DNA from: Collinsella sp. AF33-16
Lineage (GTDB): Bacteria > Actinomycetota > Coriobacteriia > Coriobacteriales > Coriobacteriaceae
Assembly: GCF_003475325.1 (NCBI RefSeq)
Contig: NZ_QRQC01000009.1
Span: forward strand, 1 to 64,000
DNA: 64,000 nt
Direction: 5' to 3'
Program-made: the position numbers and the translations under genes
Notes under the pieces: generated by a model
The model's database searches: none
What the model was told of the DNA's origin: nothing
What the model saw: the letters and a program-made list of their open reading frames with translations, nothing else
In this document: piece by piece, positions 27,318 to 36,296 of the stretch
Numbering within the stretch: position 1 is the first letter of the stretch
Layout of the letters: each line of letters opens with the position of its first letter

Positions 27318-27824
27318 ATGTGCGATGAAACCATCACCCTTCGCCCGCACGAACCCGGCGGCGACCCGGCGGAGCCGGCAGACGCACCCGAGGCGTTCAA
27401 CGAAGACGACCGGCTAGCCAAGCACATCCTCAATAACCTTGGCTTTTGCGGCCATCACTTGCACTTTCACGGTGGAGGTGTGTCCGGCAAGGCACCCATC
27501 ATCTGCCTGCTCGCCAAACAGCCCGGCGGCGAGATGTCGCAGCAAGAGCTCGGCATGCACTTTGACCTTAAGCCGGGATCGCTTTCCGAAATCCTATCCA
27601 AACTCGAGGTCAACGGTCTTATCGAGCGCAGCCGCAATCCCAAGGATCGGCGACAGCTCACCATCCACCTGACCGAGATCGGCTGGAAAAAGGCCCGCAT
27701 CGATCAGGCAGCCCGCATCCATTTTAGGGAGCAGGCATTTAGTGCACTCACGCCCGATGAGCGTAAGAACCTCGCCGATATGCTCGATAAAATCCGCGAA
27801 ACCTGGGAGGGATTGGATGATTAA
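27318..27824 (+). CDS. MarR family transcriptional regulator
   Basis: A 168-residue dimeric winged-helix regulator. The N-terminal 30 residues are acidic and Pro-rich. The wHTH follows (MSQQELGMHFDLKPGSLSEILSKLE, recognition helix about 80-95; wing SRNPKDRRQLTIHLTE). The conserved D-R-R of the wing is present. AGGAG lies about 10 bp upstream. It overlaps the first ABC gene by 8 bp and so controls the exporter and itself through the palindrome upstream. The ligand is probably a substrate of the exporter. Confidence 0.92.
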   Translation: MCDETITLRPHEPGGDPAEPADAPEAFNEDDRLAKHILNNLGFCGHHLHFHGGGVSGKAPIICLLAKQPGGEMSQQELGMHFDLKPGSLSEILSKLEVNGLIERSRNPKDRRQLTIHLTEIGWKKARIDQAARIHFREQAFSALTPDERKNLADMLDKIRETWEGLDD

Positions 27825-29658
27825 AACCCTTATGGGCAGCATCCGCGATTACAAGAAGGTCACGATCGCCACGCCGCTTTTGGTGCTCGGCGAGGTAATC
27901 TGCGAGATGATGATCCCGTTTATCACTGCCAACTTGATCGACGCCATCAAAGACGGCGCCACCGTGGCCGAGATACTTCCCACTTCGGGCGTCCTCGTGC
28001 TCATCGCGTTGATATCGCTCGCCTTTGGTGCGGCAGCCGGCGTCACCTGTAGCCACGCAAGCTGCGGTTTTGCCAAAAACCTGCGTCAGGATCTGTTCTA
28101 CAAGATCCAGACGTTCAGCTTTGCGAACATCGACGAGTTCTCGAGCTCCTCGCTCGTCACCCGCCTCACCACCGACATCAACAACGTGCAGCAGGCCTTT
28201 ATGATGCTCATCCGCATCGCCGTGCGCTCGCCACTGGTGCTGGTCTTCGCCTTCGTCATGGCTTACGCCATGGGCGGCAGCGTCTCGTTTGTCTACCTGG
28301 CCATGATTCCACTGCTGGGCTTTGGCCTGTTCTTTATTATCTACAAGGTACGTCCGATCTTTGCCCGCGTGTTCCACAAGTACGACGCCCTTAACGAATC
28401 CGTCGAGGAAAACGTCACCGGCATGCGCGTGGTCAAGAGCTATGTGCGCCAGGACTACGAGAAGGAAAAGTTCGCGACCGCTGCGCACGACGTACAGATG
28501 GACTTCACCCGCGCCGAGAAGCTCCTTGCCTTTAACAACCCCATGATGAACATCTGCGTCAACGGCGCGTTCGTCGTCATCATCTACTTGGGCTCCAAGC
28601 TCATCATCACGAGCCAAGGCACGCTGTTCGACGTGGGCCAGCTGTCCTCGACCTTTACCTACGGCTTCCAGATTCTGATGAGCCTGATGCAGCTGTCGAT
28701 GATCTTTGTCATGGTGACCATGGCCGACGAATCGGCGCACCGTATTACCGAGGTGCTGGCCGCCGAGCCCACGATCACCGATCCCGCCGAGCCCGTGCAC
28801 GAGGTGGCCGACGGCTCCATCGACTTCGACCACGTGAGCTTTAAGTATTCCGAGCATGCGAAGCGCCAGGCGCTCGACGACATCGACCTGCACATTAAGA
28901 GCGGCGAGACGATCGGCATCATCGGCGGCACCGGCTCGGCCAAGTCCACGTTGGTAAACCTCATCGCCCGCCTATATGACGCCACCGAGGGCACCGTGCG
29001 CGTGGGCGGCGTGGACGTGCGCGATTACGACCTGGACGCGCTGCGCCACCAGGTCGCCATGGTGCTGCAGAAAAACGTGCTGTTTAGCGGCACGATCGCC
29101 GAGAACCTGCGCTGGGGCGATCCGAACGCCACCGACGAGGAGGTCCGCGAGGCCGCGCACCTGGCCTGCGCCGACGAGTTTGTCGACGGCTTCCCCAAGG
29201 GCTACGACACCTGGATTGAGCAGGGCGGTTCCAACGTCTCTGGTGGCCAGAAGCAGCGCCTGTGCATCGCCCGCGCTCTGCTGCGTCGCCCCAGGATCTT
29301 GATTCTTGACGACTCCACCAGCGCCGTCGACACCAAGACCGACGCCAAGATTCGCGCAGGACTGGCAAGCTACCTGCCCAACACGACCAAGCTCATCATT
29401 GCCCAGCGCATCAGCTCGGTGCAGGATGCAGACCGCATCATCGTCATGGAGGGTGGCCGCATCGCGCAGATCGGCAACCATGACGAGCTGCTCCAGACGA
29501 GCGAGATCTACCGCGAGACCTTTACCTCGCAAAACAAGATGTCTGCCGAGGGCGAGGACGCCGGCGACGTTTCCGGCGATACGACCACGGCGGCAGACAA
29601 CACCGACACGACCGCAACGCAAGCTCAGACCCAGGAAGGAGGCGAGGCACATGAGTAA
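27817..29658 (+). CDS. Heterodimeric ABC exporter, degenerate-site subunit
   Basis: A 613-residue half-transporter with an N-terminal six-helix domain and a C-terminal ATPase domain. Walker A is GGTGSAKST (Ala in place of the last Gly), near residue 370. The signature is NVSGGQKQR. Walker B ends ILDDSTSAVD, so the catalytic glutamate is replaced by aspartate. This is the classic non-catalytic-site half, as in TM287 or BmrC. The start ATG at 27817 overlaps the marR stop (ATGATTAA). The tail beyond residue 575 is Thr/Asp-rich. Confidence 0.92.
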   Translation: MIKTLMGSIRDYKKVTIATPLLVLGEVICEMMIPFITANLIDAIKDGATVAEILPTSGVLVLIALISLAFGAAAGVTCSHASCGFAKNLRQDLFYKIQTFSFANIDEFSSSSLVTRLTTDINNVQQAFMMLIRIAVRSPLVLVFAFVMAYAMGGSVSFVYLAMIPLLGFGLFFIIYKVRPIFARVFHKYDALNESVEENVTGMRVVKSYVRQDYEKEKFATAAHDVQMDFTRAEKLLAFNNPMMNICVNGAFVVIIYLGSKLIITSQGTLFDVGQLSSTFTYGFQILMSLMQLSMIFVMVTMADESAHRITEVLAAEPTITDPAEPVHEVADGSIDFDHVSFKYSEHAKRQALDDIDLHIKSGETIGIIGGTGSAKSTLVNLIARLYDATEGTVRVGGVDVRDYDLDALRHQVAMVLQKNVLFSGTIAENLRWGDPNATDEEVREAAHLACADEFVDGFPKGYDTWIEQGGSNVSGGQKQRLCIARALLRRPRILILDDSTSAVDTKTDAKIRAGLASYLPNTTKLIIAQRISSVQDADRIIVMEGGRIAQIGNHDELLQTSEIYRETFTSQNKMSAEGEDAGDVSGDTTTAADNTDTTATQAQTQEGGEAHE

Positions 29659-31570
29659 GGCAACGACCGCCGAGCGCGCGCTCAACCGCAAGGGCGGCAC
29701 CCTGCCGCGCCTCATCAAGACGCTCTTTGGCTTCTATCCCGTGCTTTTGCCCCTCGTTGCCGCCGGCGTGGTGCTCTGCGCCATCATCAACGCCATCGGC
29801 CCGATGTTCCTTCAAAGTGCCCTGCAGATTATTAGCGAATCGTGGCAGTCGGGTGATTGGGAAGCCGCGCGCCCGCAGATCCTACAGCTCGTCACGACGC
29901 TCGCCTGCATCTACGGCGTCGGCGTCCTGTCCTCGCTCTTCTGGAACCGCGCCATGGCCATCATCACGCAGGGCTCGCTCGAGAAGCTGCGCGAGATGAT
30001 GTTCAACCGTATGCAGGACCTGCCGATCCGCTACTTCGACACGCATCAGCGCGGCGACATCATGAGCCACTACACCAACGATATCGACACGCTGCGCCAG
30101 ATGATCAGCCAGTCGCTGCCCAACCTGCTTTTGACGGTCATCATCATCTGCTCGGTGTTCTTTATCATGCTGTACTACAGCGTGTGGATGTGCCTGGTCA
30201 TTGTGGCAGGCGTCACCTTTATGACCTTTATGACCAAGCTCCTCGGCTCCAACTCCGCGCGGTTCTTTATCGCGCAGCAGACCGAACTCGGCGTGGTCGA
30301 GGGCCACATCGAGGAGGTTATGAACGGCCAGAAAGTCGTCAAGGCGTTCTGCCACGAATCTGCCGCCGAGGCCGATTTCGATGAGCGCAACGAGAAACTC
30401 TTCGAAGTCTCGCAGAAGGCCAACATGTACGCCAACATCCTCATGCCCATCCTTATGAACCTGGGCAACCTGCTCTACGTGCTGGTCGCACTGGCCGGCG
30501 GCATTTTCTTGGCGCTGGGCGTGCCCAACCTGAGCATCTCGGGCATGGGCCTGTCCATTGCCGTCGTGGTGCCGTTCCTTAACATGACCAGGCAGTTCTG
30601 CGGGCAGATCGGCCAGATCTCGCAGCAGATCAACGCCGTGGTCATGGGCCTTGCCGGCGCCGACCGCATCTTTGAGCTCATCGACGAGGAGCCCGAGGCC
30701 GACGAGGGCTACGTGACGCTCGTCAACGCGCAGGTGAACCCCGAGACCTGGGAGCTCGAGGAAGCCGACCACCACACCGGCATGTGGGCGTGGAAGCATC
30801 CGCACCGCGCAACCGGCGAGATTGAGTACGTGCCGCTGCGTGGCGACCTGGTCATGGACAACGTCGACTTTGGCTACACGCCCGACCACGAGGTGCTGCA
30901 CGGCGTGTCCGTATTTGCCAAGCCGGGCCAGAAGGTCGCGTTTGTCGGCGCCACCGGTGCCGGCAAGACGACCATCACCAACCTCATCAACCGCTTCTAT
31001 GACATCGCCGACGGCAAGATTCGCTACGACGGCATCAACGTCAACAAGATTCGCAAGTCCGACCTGCGCCGTTCGCTGGGCGTAGTGCTGCAGGATGTGA
31101 ACCTGTTCACCGGCACCGTGATGGACAACATCCGCTACGGTAACCTGAATGCCACCGACGAGGAGTGCATCAAGGCCGCCAAGCTCGCCGGCGCGGACGA
31201 CTTTATCACCCGCCTGCCCGACGGCTATGACACCATGCTCACCGGCAACGGCGCCCAGCTGTCGCAGGGCCAGCGCCAGCTGATTTCGATCGCGCGCGCC
31301 GCCGTCGCCGATCCGCCGGCGATGATTCTGGACGAGGCCACATCGAGCATCGATACCCGCACCGAGGCCATCGTGCAGGCAGGCATGGACAAGCTCATGG
31401 AGGGTCGCACGACGTTTGTCATCGCGCACCGCCTCTCTACCGTGCGCAACTCCGATGCGATCATCTGCCTGGACCACGGCCGCATCATCGAGCGTGGCAA
31501 CCACGACGAGCTGATCGCCAAGCGCGGGTATTACTACCAGCTCTATACCGGAGCGTTTGAGCTGGAGTAG
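29651..31570 (+). CDS. Heterodimeric ABC exporter, catalytic subunit
   Basis: A 639-residue partner half-transporter: six membrane helices, an insertion of about 60 residues before the ATPase domain (EADEGYVTLVNAQV region), Walker A GATGAGKTT near 433, the signature-like LSQGQRQ and Walker B ILDEATSSID with the normal catalytic glutamate. It is paired with the preceding gene by an 8 bp overlap (ATGAGTAA). The set most likely exports drugs, lipids or peptides, induced through the MarR regulator. Confidence 0.92.
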   Translation: MSKATTAERALNRKGGTLPRLIKTLFGFYPVLLPLVAAGVVLCAIINAIGPMFLQSALQIISESWQSGDWEAARPQILQLVTTLACIYGVGVLSSLFWNRAMAIITQGSLEKLREMMFNRMQDLPIRYFDTHQRGDIMSHYTNDIDTLRQMISQSLPNLLLTVIIICSVFFIMLYYSVWMCLVIVAGVTFMTFMTKLLGSNSARFFIAQQTELGVVEGHIEEVMNGQKVVKAFCHESAAEADFDERNEKLFEVSQKANMYANILMPILMNLGNLLYVLVALAGGIFLALGVPNLSISGMGLSIAVVVPFLNMTRQFCGQIGQISQQINAVVMGLAGADRIFELIDEEPEADEGYVTLVNAQVNPETWELEEADHHTGMWAWKHPHRATGEIEYVPLRGDLVMDNVDFGYTPDHEVLHGVSVFAKPGQKVAFVGATGAGKTTITNLINRFYDIADGKIRYDGINVNKIRKSDLRRSLGVVLQDVNLFTGTVMDNIRYGNLNATDEECIKAAKLAGADDFITRLPDGYDTMLTGNGAQLSQGQRQLISIARAAVADPPAMILDEATSSIDTRTEAIVQAGMDKLMEGRTTFVIAHRLSTVRNSDAIICLDHGRIIERGNHDELIAKRGYYYQLYTGAFELE

Positions 31571-31658
31571 GACCGGTTACTGACGGAGGGTGCCCCGGGG
31601 GCGGCGGGGCACTCTCCTACGCGCAATCAGCCCGTCGTTTAGAACGGAATAAAAGTTA

Positions 31659-31694
31659 GTGAGGCCCTGGCCGGTTGGCCAGGGCCTCTTTTTA
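31659..31694 (+). terminator. Intrinsic terminator after the ABC exporter
   Basis: GAGGCCCTGGCC and GGCCAGGGCCTC form a 12 bp perfect stem followed by TTTTT on the plus strand. It also faces the end of the minus-strand GGDEF gene. Another GC-rich stem (31586-31616, GGGTGCCCC/GGGGCACTC) precedes it. Confidence 0.85.
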
Positions 31695-31699
31695 CGGGC

Positions 31700-32790
31700 T
31701 TACCGTTCCTCGCGTTGCGGCACGGCCGCCTCGGCTGTCTTCACGCGGTTCTTGTCGATGTACATGTTTTTGTCGGCCTGGGAAAAGAGCTCGCGCATCG
31801 TAGGCGGTTCATCAAAATCACTGGAAAGCGCGTAGCCCACCGCATAGCTAATAGGCATGTCGGGGTGAGCCTCGGAATACTCGTTCACGTTCGCACGGAC
31901 CCGAGCGAGACGGGACTCCACGGCAGCTCGATCGGCATCCCACAGCACCGCGATAAACTCATCGCCGCCGTCGCGGCCCACAAAGCAGGCCTCGGACGCC
32001 ACGCGCCCCAGCTGCTGGGCAAAAGAACGGATGTATTCGTCACCCTTCTCGTGGCCAAAGCGGTTATTGACCGTATGCAGATTATTTAGATCGAAGACAC
32101 ACAGCGCAACGGGCGCTTCAGCGGAAACGGGATGCTCCTGGCCCAAGATTTCCTCGCACTTGTTCTTGTTGGGCAGTCCCGTAGCTTCGTCGAGATAAAC
32201 TTTGCTCTGCAGCTCGCGATTGAGCGCGGCAGTGCGTACCGCGCGAACAAGTTCGACCGCAAAGGTCGTCACCAAGCCACGATGTCGATGATCACCAAGC
32301 CCTCGAGATAGTTGAGCGCCGACGCCTTCTCCTGAGAGTAGTCCTCTGCGAGTCGCGTAGCATCGTCGCAAATGCCAAAGAACTCCTCGCTCATGGAGAT
32401 GATGTCGGTGTTCTCGTAGCCGACTTCGCGCACGCGGATAATCTCGGCGCAAAGCTTATCAAAATAGTTTGCAAGCTCGGTCATCTTTGTCTGATACTCA
32501 TCGTCGTCGAGACGGACGAGGTTAAGGTCGTCACTTCCGTAACGCAAACCGTTAATGTATGAATCCACGGCTTTGAGCAGGTCATCTTGAGGTTGGCCCG
32601 CGTCCTCGAGCTTAACGATTCGCTGCGTGGTGCCGCGCACCAGACCGGCGTAGTTGACCACGCGCGCCGTGCCCTGGATATCGGAGACGAGCAGCATAAC
32701 ATTGATGAAGAAGAAGATGAGAACTGCCGTGAGCACCATCATGAGCAGGCGCACCGCCTGGCTGGCCTTCTTGGCGACAGAAGTATTCAC
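31700..32790 (-). pseudogene. Frameshifted GGDEF diguanylate cyclase
   Basis: Two overlapping frames make up one protein. The 5' part (32269-32790, GTG start with GGGGAG) encodes a membrane helix and a PilJ-like four-helix sensor region, ending LEGLVIIDIVAW and TGA. The 3' part continues in another frame as LVTTFAVELVRAVRT and contains a full GGDEF domain (YLDEATGLPNKNKCEE; GRDGGDEFIAVL intact). Around 32272-32276 a single missing base would restore IVALVTTFAVE. There is no slippery heptamer, so this is a recent inactivation or a sequence error. No I-site (RxxD) is seen. Intact, it would make c-di-GMP. Confidence 0.85.
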
Positions 32791-32910
32791 AAGTTTACTC
32801 CCCTAAATGGCAAAAGTGCAGGTAGCACACAGTGTGCTGAAATTCACGTGAGGTCAACTCTACCAGATGATTTTTCTAGGACGGGGATTAAAGAATCATC
32901 GACACGATAG

Positions 32911-33789
32911 CTATTTGAGAAGTTGGGCCATGGCGTTGACGAATTTTTGGACTTGGAGGGTGGGCTCAAGCGGGTAGTGCAAATAGACCGGCACCTCGCG
33001 GCCGCATAGGAACGGTACGCCCACAAAGGCCGGGTGCACGCCCGACCACGCTCCGCAGGTGAGCACCGCATCGCCCTTTTCCTCCGCCTCGTTAAAGAGC
33101 GCAAAGTCGAAGCTATCCACGTCGATCACGTCCACACCGCCGTCGGCCAACAGGTCGATGCGCAGGCTGTCCATAGCGTCGTTGCCGTGACGGAGCACGC
33201 GCAGGCGCATGCCCTCCAGGTCGGCAACCGTGATGCGCGTCTTGCGCGCAAGCGGGCTCGTGCGCGGCACATCAATATAAAACGGTACGTTGACGATAAG
33301 GAGCTTTTGGCAGGCGTCGCCCCAGCGCGGGGTCGAAAAACTCGACTGCACTACATCGACCTCGTGGCCCAAGCTGCGCATGACGGCCTCGCGCTCGTCA
33401 TAGAGGTCGCTTACCGGCACGATCTCAAAGCGCAGCGACGGTTCCAGATCGTGGATGCCCGACCACATCGACAGCGTCTGGCGCCCCGGGCACATCATCG
33501 ACACGCCCAGGCGTACGGCACCGCCATCGCCCGCCGCGCGTCGGGCACGGCGCAGCGCGTCCTCGGACTGCCGCATGATTGAGCGCGCGTCGTCCACCAG
33601 CAGTGCGCCGGCCGGCGTCACCTTGACGCCCGAGTGCGAGCGTTCGAACAGCGTGATGCCGAACTCGGCCTCGAAACCCGACACCTGCTTGACGAGCGCC
33701 GGGGTCGACACGCGTAATTTTGCCGCCGCACGCGAGAAACTTCCCAGCTCCGCGGCGGCCGATATGGCCTCAAGTCGTCGATCGTACAC
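32911..33789 (-). CDS. LysR family transcriptional regulator
   Basis: 292 residues from the GTG at 33789, chosen because GGGAG lies 6 bp upstream and the protein then opens YDRRLEAISAAAELGSFSRAA; an ATG 11 codons earlier lacks a ribosome-binding site. The N-terminal HTH (SFSRAAAKLRVSTPALVKQVSGFE) and a LysR-substrate-like effector domain follow. It is divergent from the SDR/MFS/Gfo-Idh cluster and most likely activates it in response to the cluster's substrate. Confidence 0.9.
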   Translation of the reverse strand: MYDRRLEAISAAAELGSFSRAAAKLRVSTPALVKQVSGFEAEFGITLFERSHSGVKVTPAGALLVDDARSIMRQSEDALRRARRAAGDGGAVRLGVSMMCPGRQTLSMWSGIHDLEPSLRFEIVPVSDLYDEREAVMRSLGHEVDVVQSSFSTPRWGDACQKLLIVNVPFYIDVPRTSPLARKTRITVADLEGMRLRVLRHGNDAMDSLRIDLLADGGVDVIDVDSFDFALFNEAEEKGDAVLTCGAWSGVHPAFVGVPFLCGREVPVYLHYPLEPTLQVQKFVNAMAQLLK

Positions 33790-33883
33790 GTCAATCTCCC
33801 GTTTTCGCGCCTGTGGCCACATGGTGCCGCAGGGGGTTGTTTTCGCAGGTCACGCACTCAATTGAACATGAACCGCATTACAT

Positions 33884-33906
33884 GGCGTAAACCTGCGGTT
33901 AACGCC
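33884..33906. promoter_or_regulatory. Candidate LysR operator
   Basis: GGCGTAA-ACCTGCGG-TTAACGCC is an interrupted dyad in the divergent region between the LysR gene and the SDR gene. Its central position suits a LysR box. A related CAGGT..ACCTG motif lies on either side. Confidence 0.45.
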
Positions 33907-34021
33907 ATTCTAACAAATATGCAATTCACCTGCGTAAATGCAAAGCATACGATAACCAGCGAAAACCACGTGGGTCGATTAATGGGAGCGACCCACAGGA
34001 GGCACAAGAAGGGAAGTTCCT

Positions 34022-34903
34022 ATGAGCAATTGGCTTAAGCTCGAGGGCGATGTCTGCGCCGTTACCGGCGCACTCGGCGGTATGGGCGTCGAGATTTGCC
34101 GCGAGTTCGCCCGCAACGGCGCCAACGTCGTCCTGCTCGATCTGGACGAGGAGAAGGTCAAGGCCGCGGCCGCCGACCTCGCCGCCGAGTTTGGCATCCA
34201 CGCCGAGGGCTACAAGATGAACGCCACCGACGAGGCCGAGGTTCAGGCCGCCGTCGATGCCACCATCGCCGACTTCGGCCGCGTCGACGTCCTCGTCAAT
34301 ACCGCCGGCATCCTGCGCTTCGCAGCCATGGAGGACCTGCCGCTGAGCGACTGGGAGCAGGTGCTCAACGTCAACCTCACCGGTTACTTCATCACCTCGC
34401 AGCGCTTTGGTCGCGAGATGATCAAGGCCGGGAAGGGCCGCCTGGTGCACATCTCGACCGTCGCCAGCCACTCCCCCGAGACGTTCTCGGGCGTGTACAG
34501 CTCCACCAAGGCCGGCGTCAACATGATGTCCAAGATGCTAGCCGCCGAGTGGGGTCCCTACGGCGTCCGCTCCAACTGCGTCGAGCCCTGCTTTGTCAAG
34601 ACCCCCATGTCGGCGAGCTTTTACGCCGACCCCGAGGTCGAAAAGAGCCGCAGCCGCCTGATCGCCACGCGCCGCATCGGCGAGGTCAGCGATATCGTCA
34701 ACGCCGTCATGTTCCTGGCGTCCAAGCGCTCGGACTTTACCACCGGTGACGCGATCAAGGTCGATGGAGGCTTCTCCAATATGATGGGCGACCTCACCGC
34801 CAAGCCCGGCGGCCGTCGAGCCTTTGCCGACAACTACCTCAAGAACAAGGGCGTCGAGCTTTGGTCCGACGAGTCCGGCGTCGCAAAGCCGACTGACCAG
34901 TAA
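34022..34903 (+). CDS. Short-chain dehydrogenase/reductase
   Basis: Classical SDR of 293 residues. The cofactor motif is TGALGGMG, an acidic DLDEEK region after beta-2 suggests NAD preference, NTAGIL is the structural motif, and the catalytic triad is Ser in HISTVAS and Tyr/Lys in YSSTK. A C-terminal extension of about 35 residues goes beyond the usual VDGGFS ending. It is first in a three-gene plus-strand cluster with an OFA transporter and a Gfo/Idh dehydrogenase. It probably oxidises a hydroxyl group of an imported polyol or sugar acid; the substrate is not evident. Confidence 0.9.
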   Translation: MSNWLKLEGDVCAVTGALGGMGVEICREFARNGANVVLLDLDEEKVKAAAADLAAEFGIHAEGYKMNATDEAEVQAAVDATIADFGRVDVLVNTAGILRFAAMEDLPLSDWEQVLNVNLTGYFITSQRFGREMIKAGKGRLVHISTVASHSPETFSGVYSSTKAGVNMMSKMLAAEWGPYGVRSNCVEPCFVKTPMSASFYADPEVEKSRSRLIATRRIGEVSDIVNAVMFLASKRSDFTTGDAIKVDGGFSNMMGDLTAKPGGRRAFADNYLKNKGVELWSDESGVAKPTDQ

Positions 34904-34970
34904 ACCAGCCTGACAGGGAGGCCCCGCGGACGTACCCGCCCCTCCCTGCGCATCGATTAGAAAGAGTCCA

Positions 34971-36227
34971 ATGGCTTCCACCAACTCCAACAAGGGTCGC
35001 GCCGTCGTGCTTTCCGCCGCGTGCGTCACCATGTTCTTCATCAGCTCCATCGCGCTGTATTCCGTCGTGAGCAAGAACCTGCTCGCCGTCTACCCCGAGT
35101 GGTCCAGCGCTCTTACCTGGGCTTTCCCGGTCTTTCAGACCATCATGGCCGTGACGGGCATCTTCGCCGGCCGCATCTCCGATAAGATCGGCCCCCGCAA
35201 CGTCGTGATCGCCGCCGCTGTGTGCTACGGCCTGGGCTGGTTCATGTCCGGCACCGTCACCGAACCGTGGCAGTTCTACCTGTGGTTTTCGCTCGTCGCC
35301 GCCATCGGCAACGGCCTGGGCTACAACCCCGCGCTCACCACGGGCCAAAAGTGGTTCATCGACAAGAAGGGCCTGGCCTCCGGCATCACCCTGGCCGCTT
35401 CGACCGCCGGCCCCGCCGTGCTGTCCCCGGTGCTCGCCTCGCTGCTCATCCCGAGCCTGGGCATCTTTGGCGCCCTTAAGGCGCTCGGCGTTATCTTCTT
35501 TGTGATGATCGCCGCCTCCGCCCTGTTCCTGAAGGCCCCCGAGGCCGGTTGGCTGCCCGAGGGTTTTGAGGCCCCCAAGGGTGGCGCACATGCCGGCACC
35601 TTCGGCGACCTCACCCCGGGCGAGATGGTCAAGACCCCGCGCTTCTGGGTCCTCATCATCACCTTCGCCTTTGCCGCCACCGCGGGCACCCTGCTCGTGG
35701 GCAAGGTTGCCTCCATCGCCGCCGTCCAGCTCTTCGCCGACCCCACGAGCGCCGCGGCCGTCGCCCTCGGCGGCGTGGTCGTCTCCGTCAACACCTGCGC
35801 CAACCTGGTCGGCCGCCTGTCCTTTGGTCAGATCATCGACAAGCTCGGCGCCTATAAGTCGCTGCTCATCAGCCTTGTCGTGACCATCGTCGCGCTCGTC
35901 ATCATGTCGATGAGCTTTACGCAGAGCATGTTCTTTGTGGCGCTCGCCCTGCTCGGCTTTAGCTTTGGCGCCCTGCTCGTCATCTACCCGCCGCTCACCG
36001 GTGGCGCCTTCGGCACCAGCAACATCGGCGTCAACTACGGCATCATGTTCTTGGGCTACGCCGCTTCTACCTGGATTAGCCAGCCCATCACCGCCGTGCT
36101 GTATCACGCCGAGGCCGGCAGCGCCGCCTACCAGCAGTCCTTCTACGGCGCCATCGTGATCGCCGCCATCGCCGTCGTGCTCACCGTCTACATGATGGTC
36201 TCCGACAGCAAGAAGAAGTCCGCCTAG
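34971..36227 (+). CDS. OFA-type MFS transporter
   Basis: A 418-residue, twelve-helix major facilitator. The pattern YPEWSSALTWAFPVFQTIMA, GRISDKIGPRNVVIAAA and a GNGLGYNPALTTGQKWF loop matches the oxalate:formate antiporter (OFA) family, which moves small carboxylates. The central loop (APKGGAHAGTFGDLTPGEMV) is typical. It lies between the SDR and Gfo/Idh genes and probably imports their substrate, perhaps an acidic sugar or aromatic acid. Confidence 0.88.
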   Translation: MASTNSNKGRAVVLSAACVTMFFISSIALYSVVSKNLLAVYPEWSSALTWAFPVFQTIMAVTGIFAGRISDKIGPRNVVIAAAVCYGLGWFMSGTVTEPWQFYLWFSLVAAIGNGLGYNPALTTGQKWFIDKKGLASGITLAASTAGPAVLSPVLASLLIPSLGIFGALKALGVIFFVMIAASALFLKAPEAGWLPEGFEAPKGGAHAGTFGDLTPGEMVKTPRFWVLIITFAFAATAGTLLVGKVASIAAVQLFADPTSAAAVALGGVVVSVNTCANLVGRLSFGQIIDKLGAYKSLLISLVVTIVALVIMSMSFTQSMFFVALALLGFSFGALLVIYPPLTGGAFGTSNIGVNYGIMFLGYAASTWISQPITAVLYHAEAGSAAYQQSFYGAIVIAAIAVVLTVYMMVSDSKKKSA

Positions 36228-36234
36228 TTCTACC

Positions 36235-36268
36235 GATGTGGCAAAGGGACAGTCCCTTTGCCACATTC
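36235..36268. repeat. REP-like AAAGGGAC hairpin
   Basis: GATGTGGCAAAGGGAC pairs with GTCCCTTTGCCACATT. It lies between the MFS and Gfo/Idh genes, and the same core occurs at 23922-23954, 47101-47138 and 49592-49625. The A-T/G-C change inside the GTGRCAAAG stem is compensated on the other arm. Confidence 0.8.
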
Positions 36269-36296
36269 CACCGGTCACCAGTATTAAGGAGTCGAA

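Noticed and set aside
32269..32452. Programmed frameshift in the GGDEF gene
   Set aside because: No slippery heptamer or downstream stimulatory structure was seen; a plain one-base deletion explains the data better.
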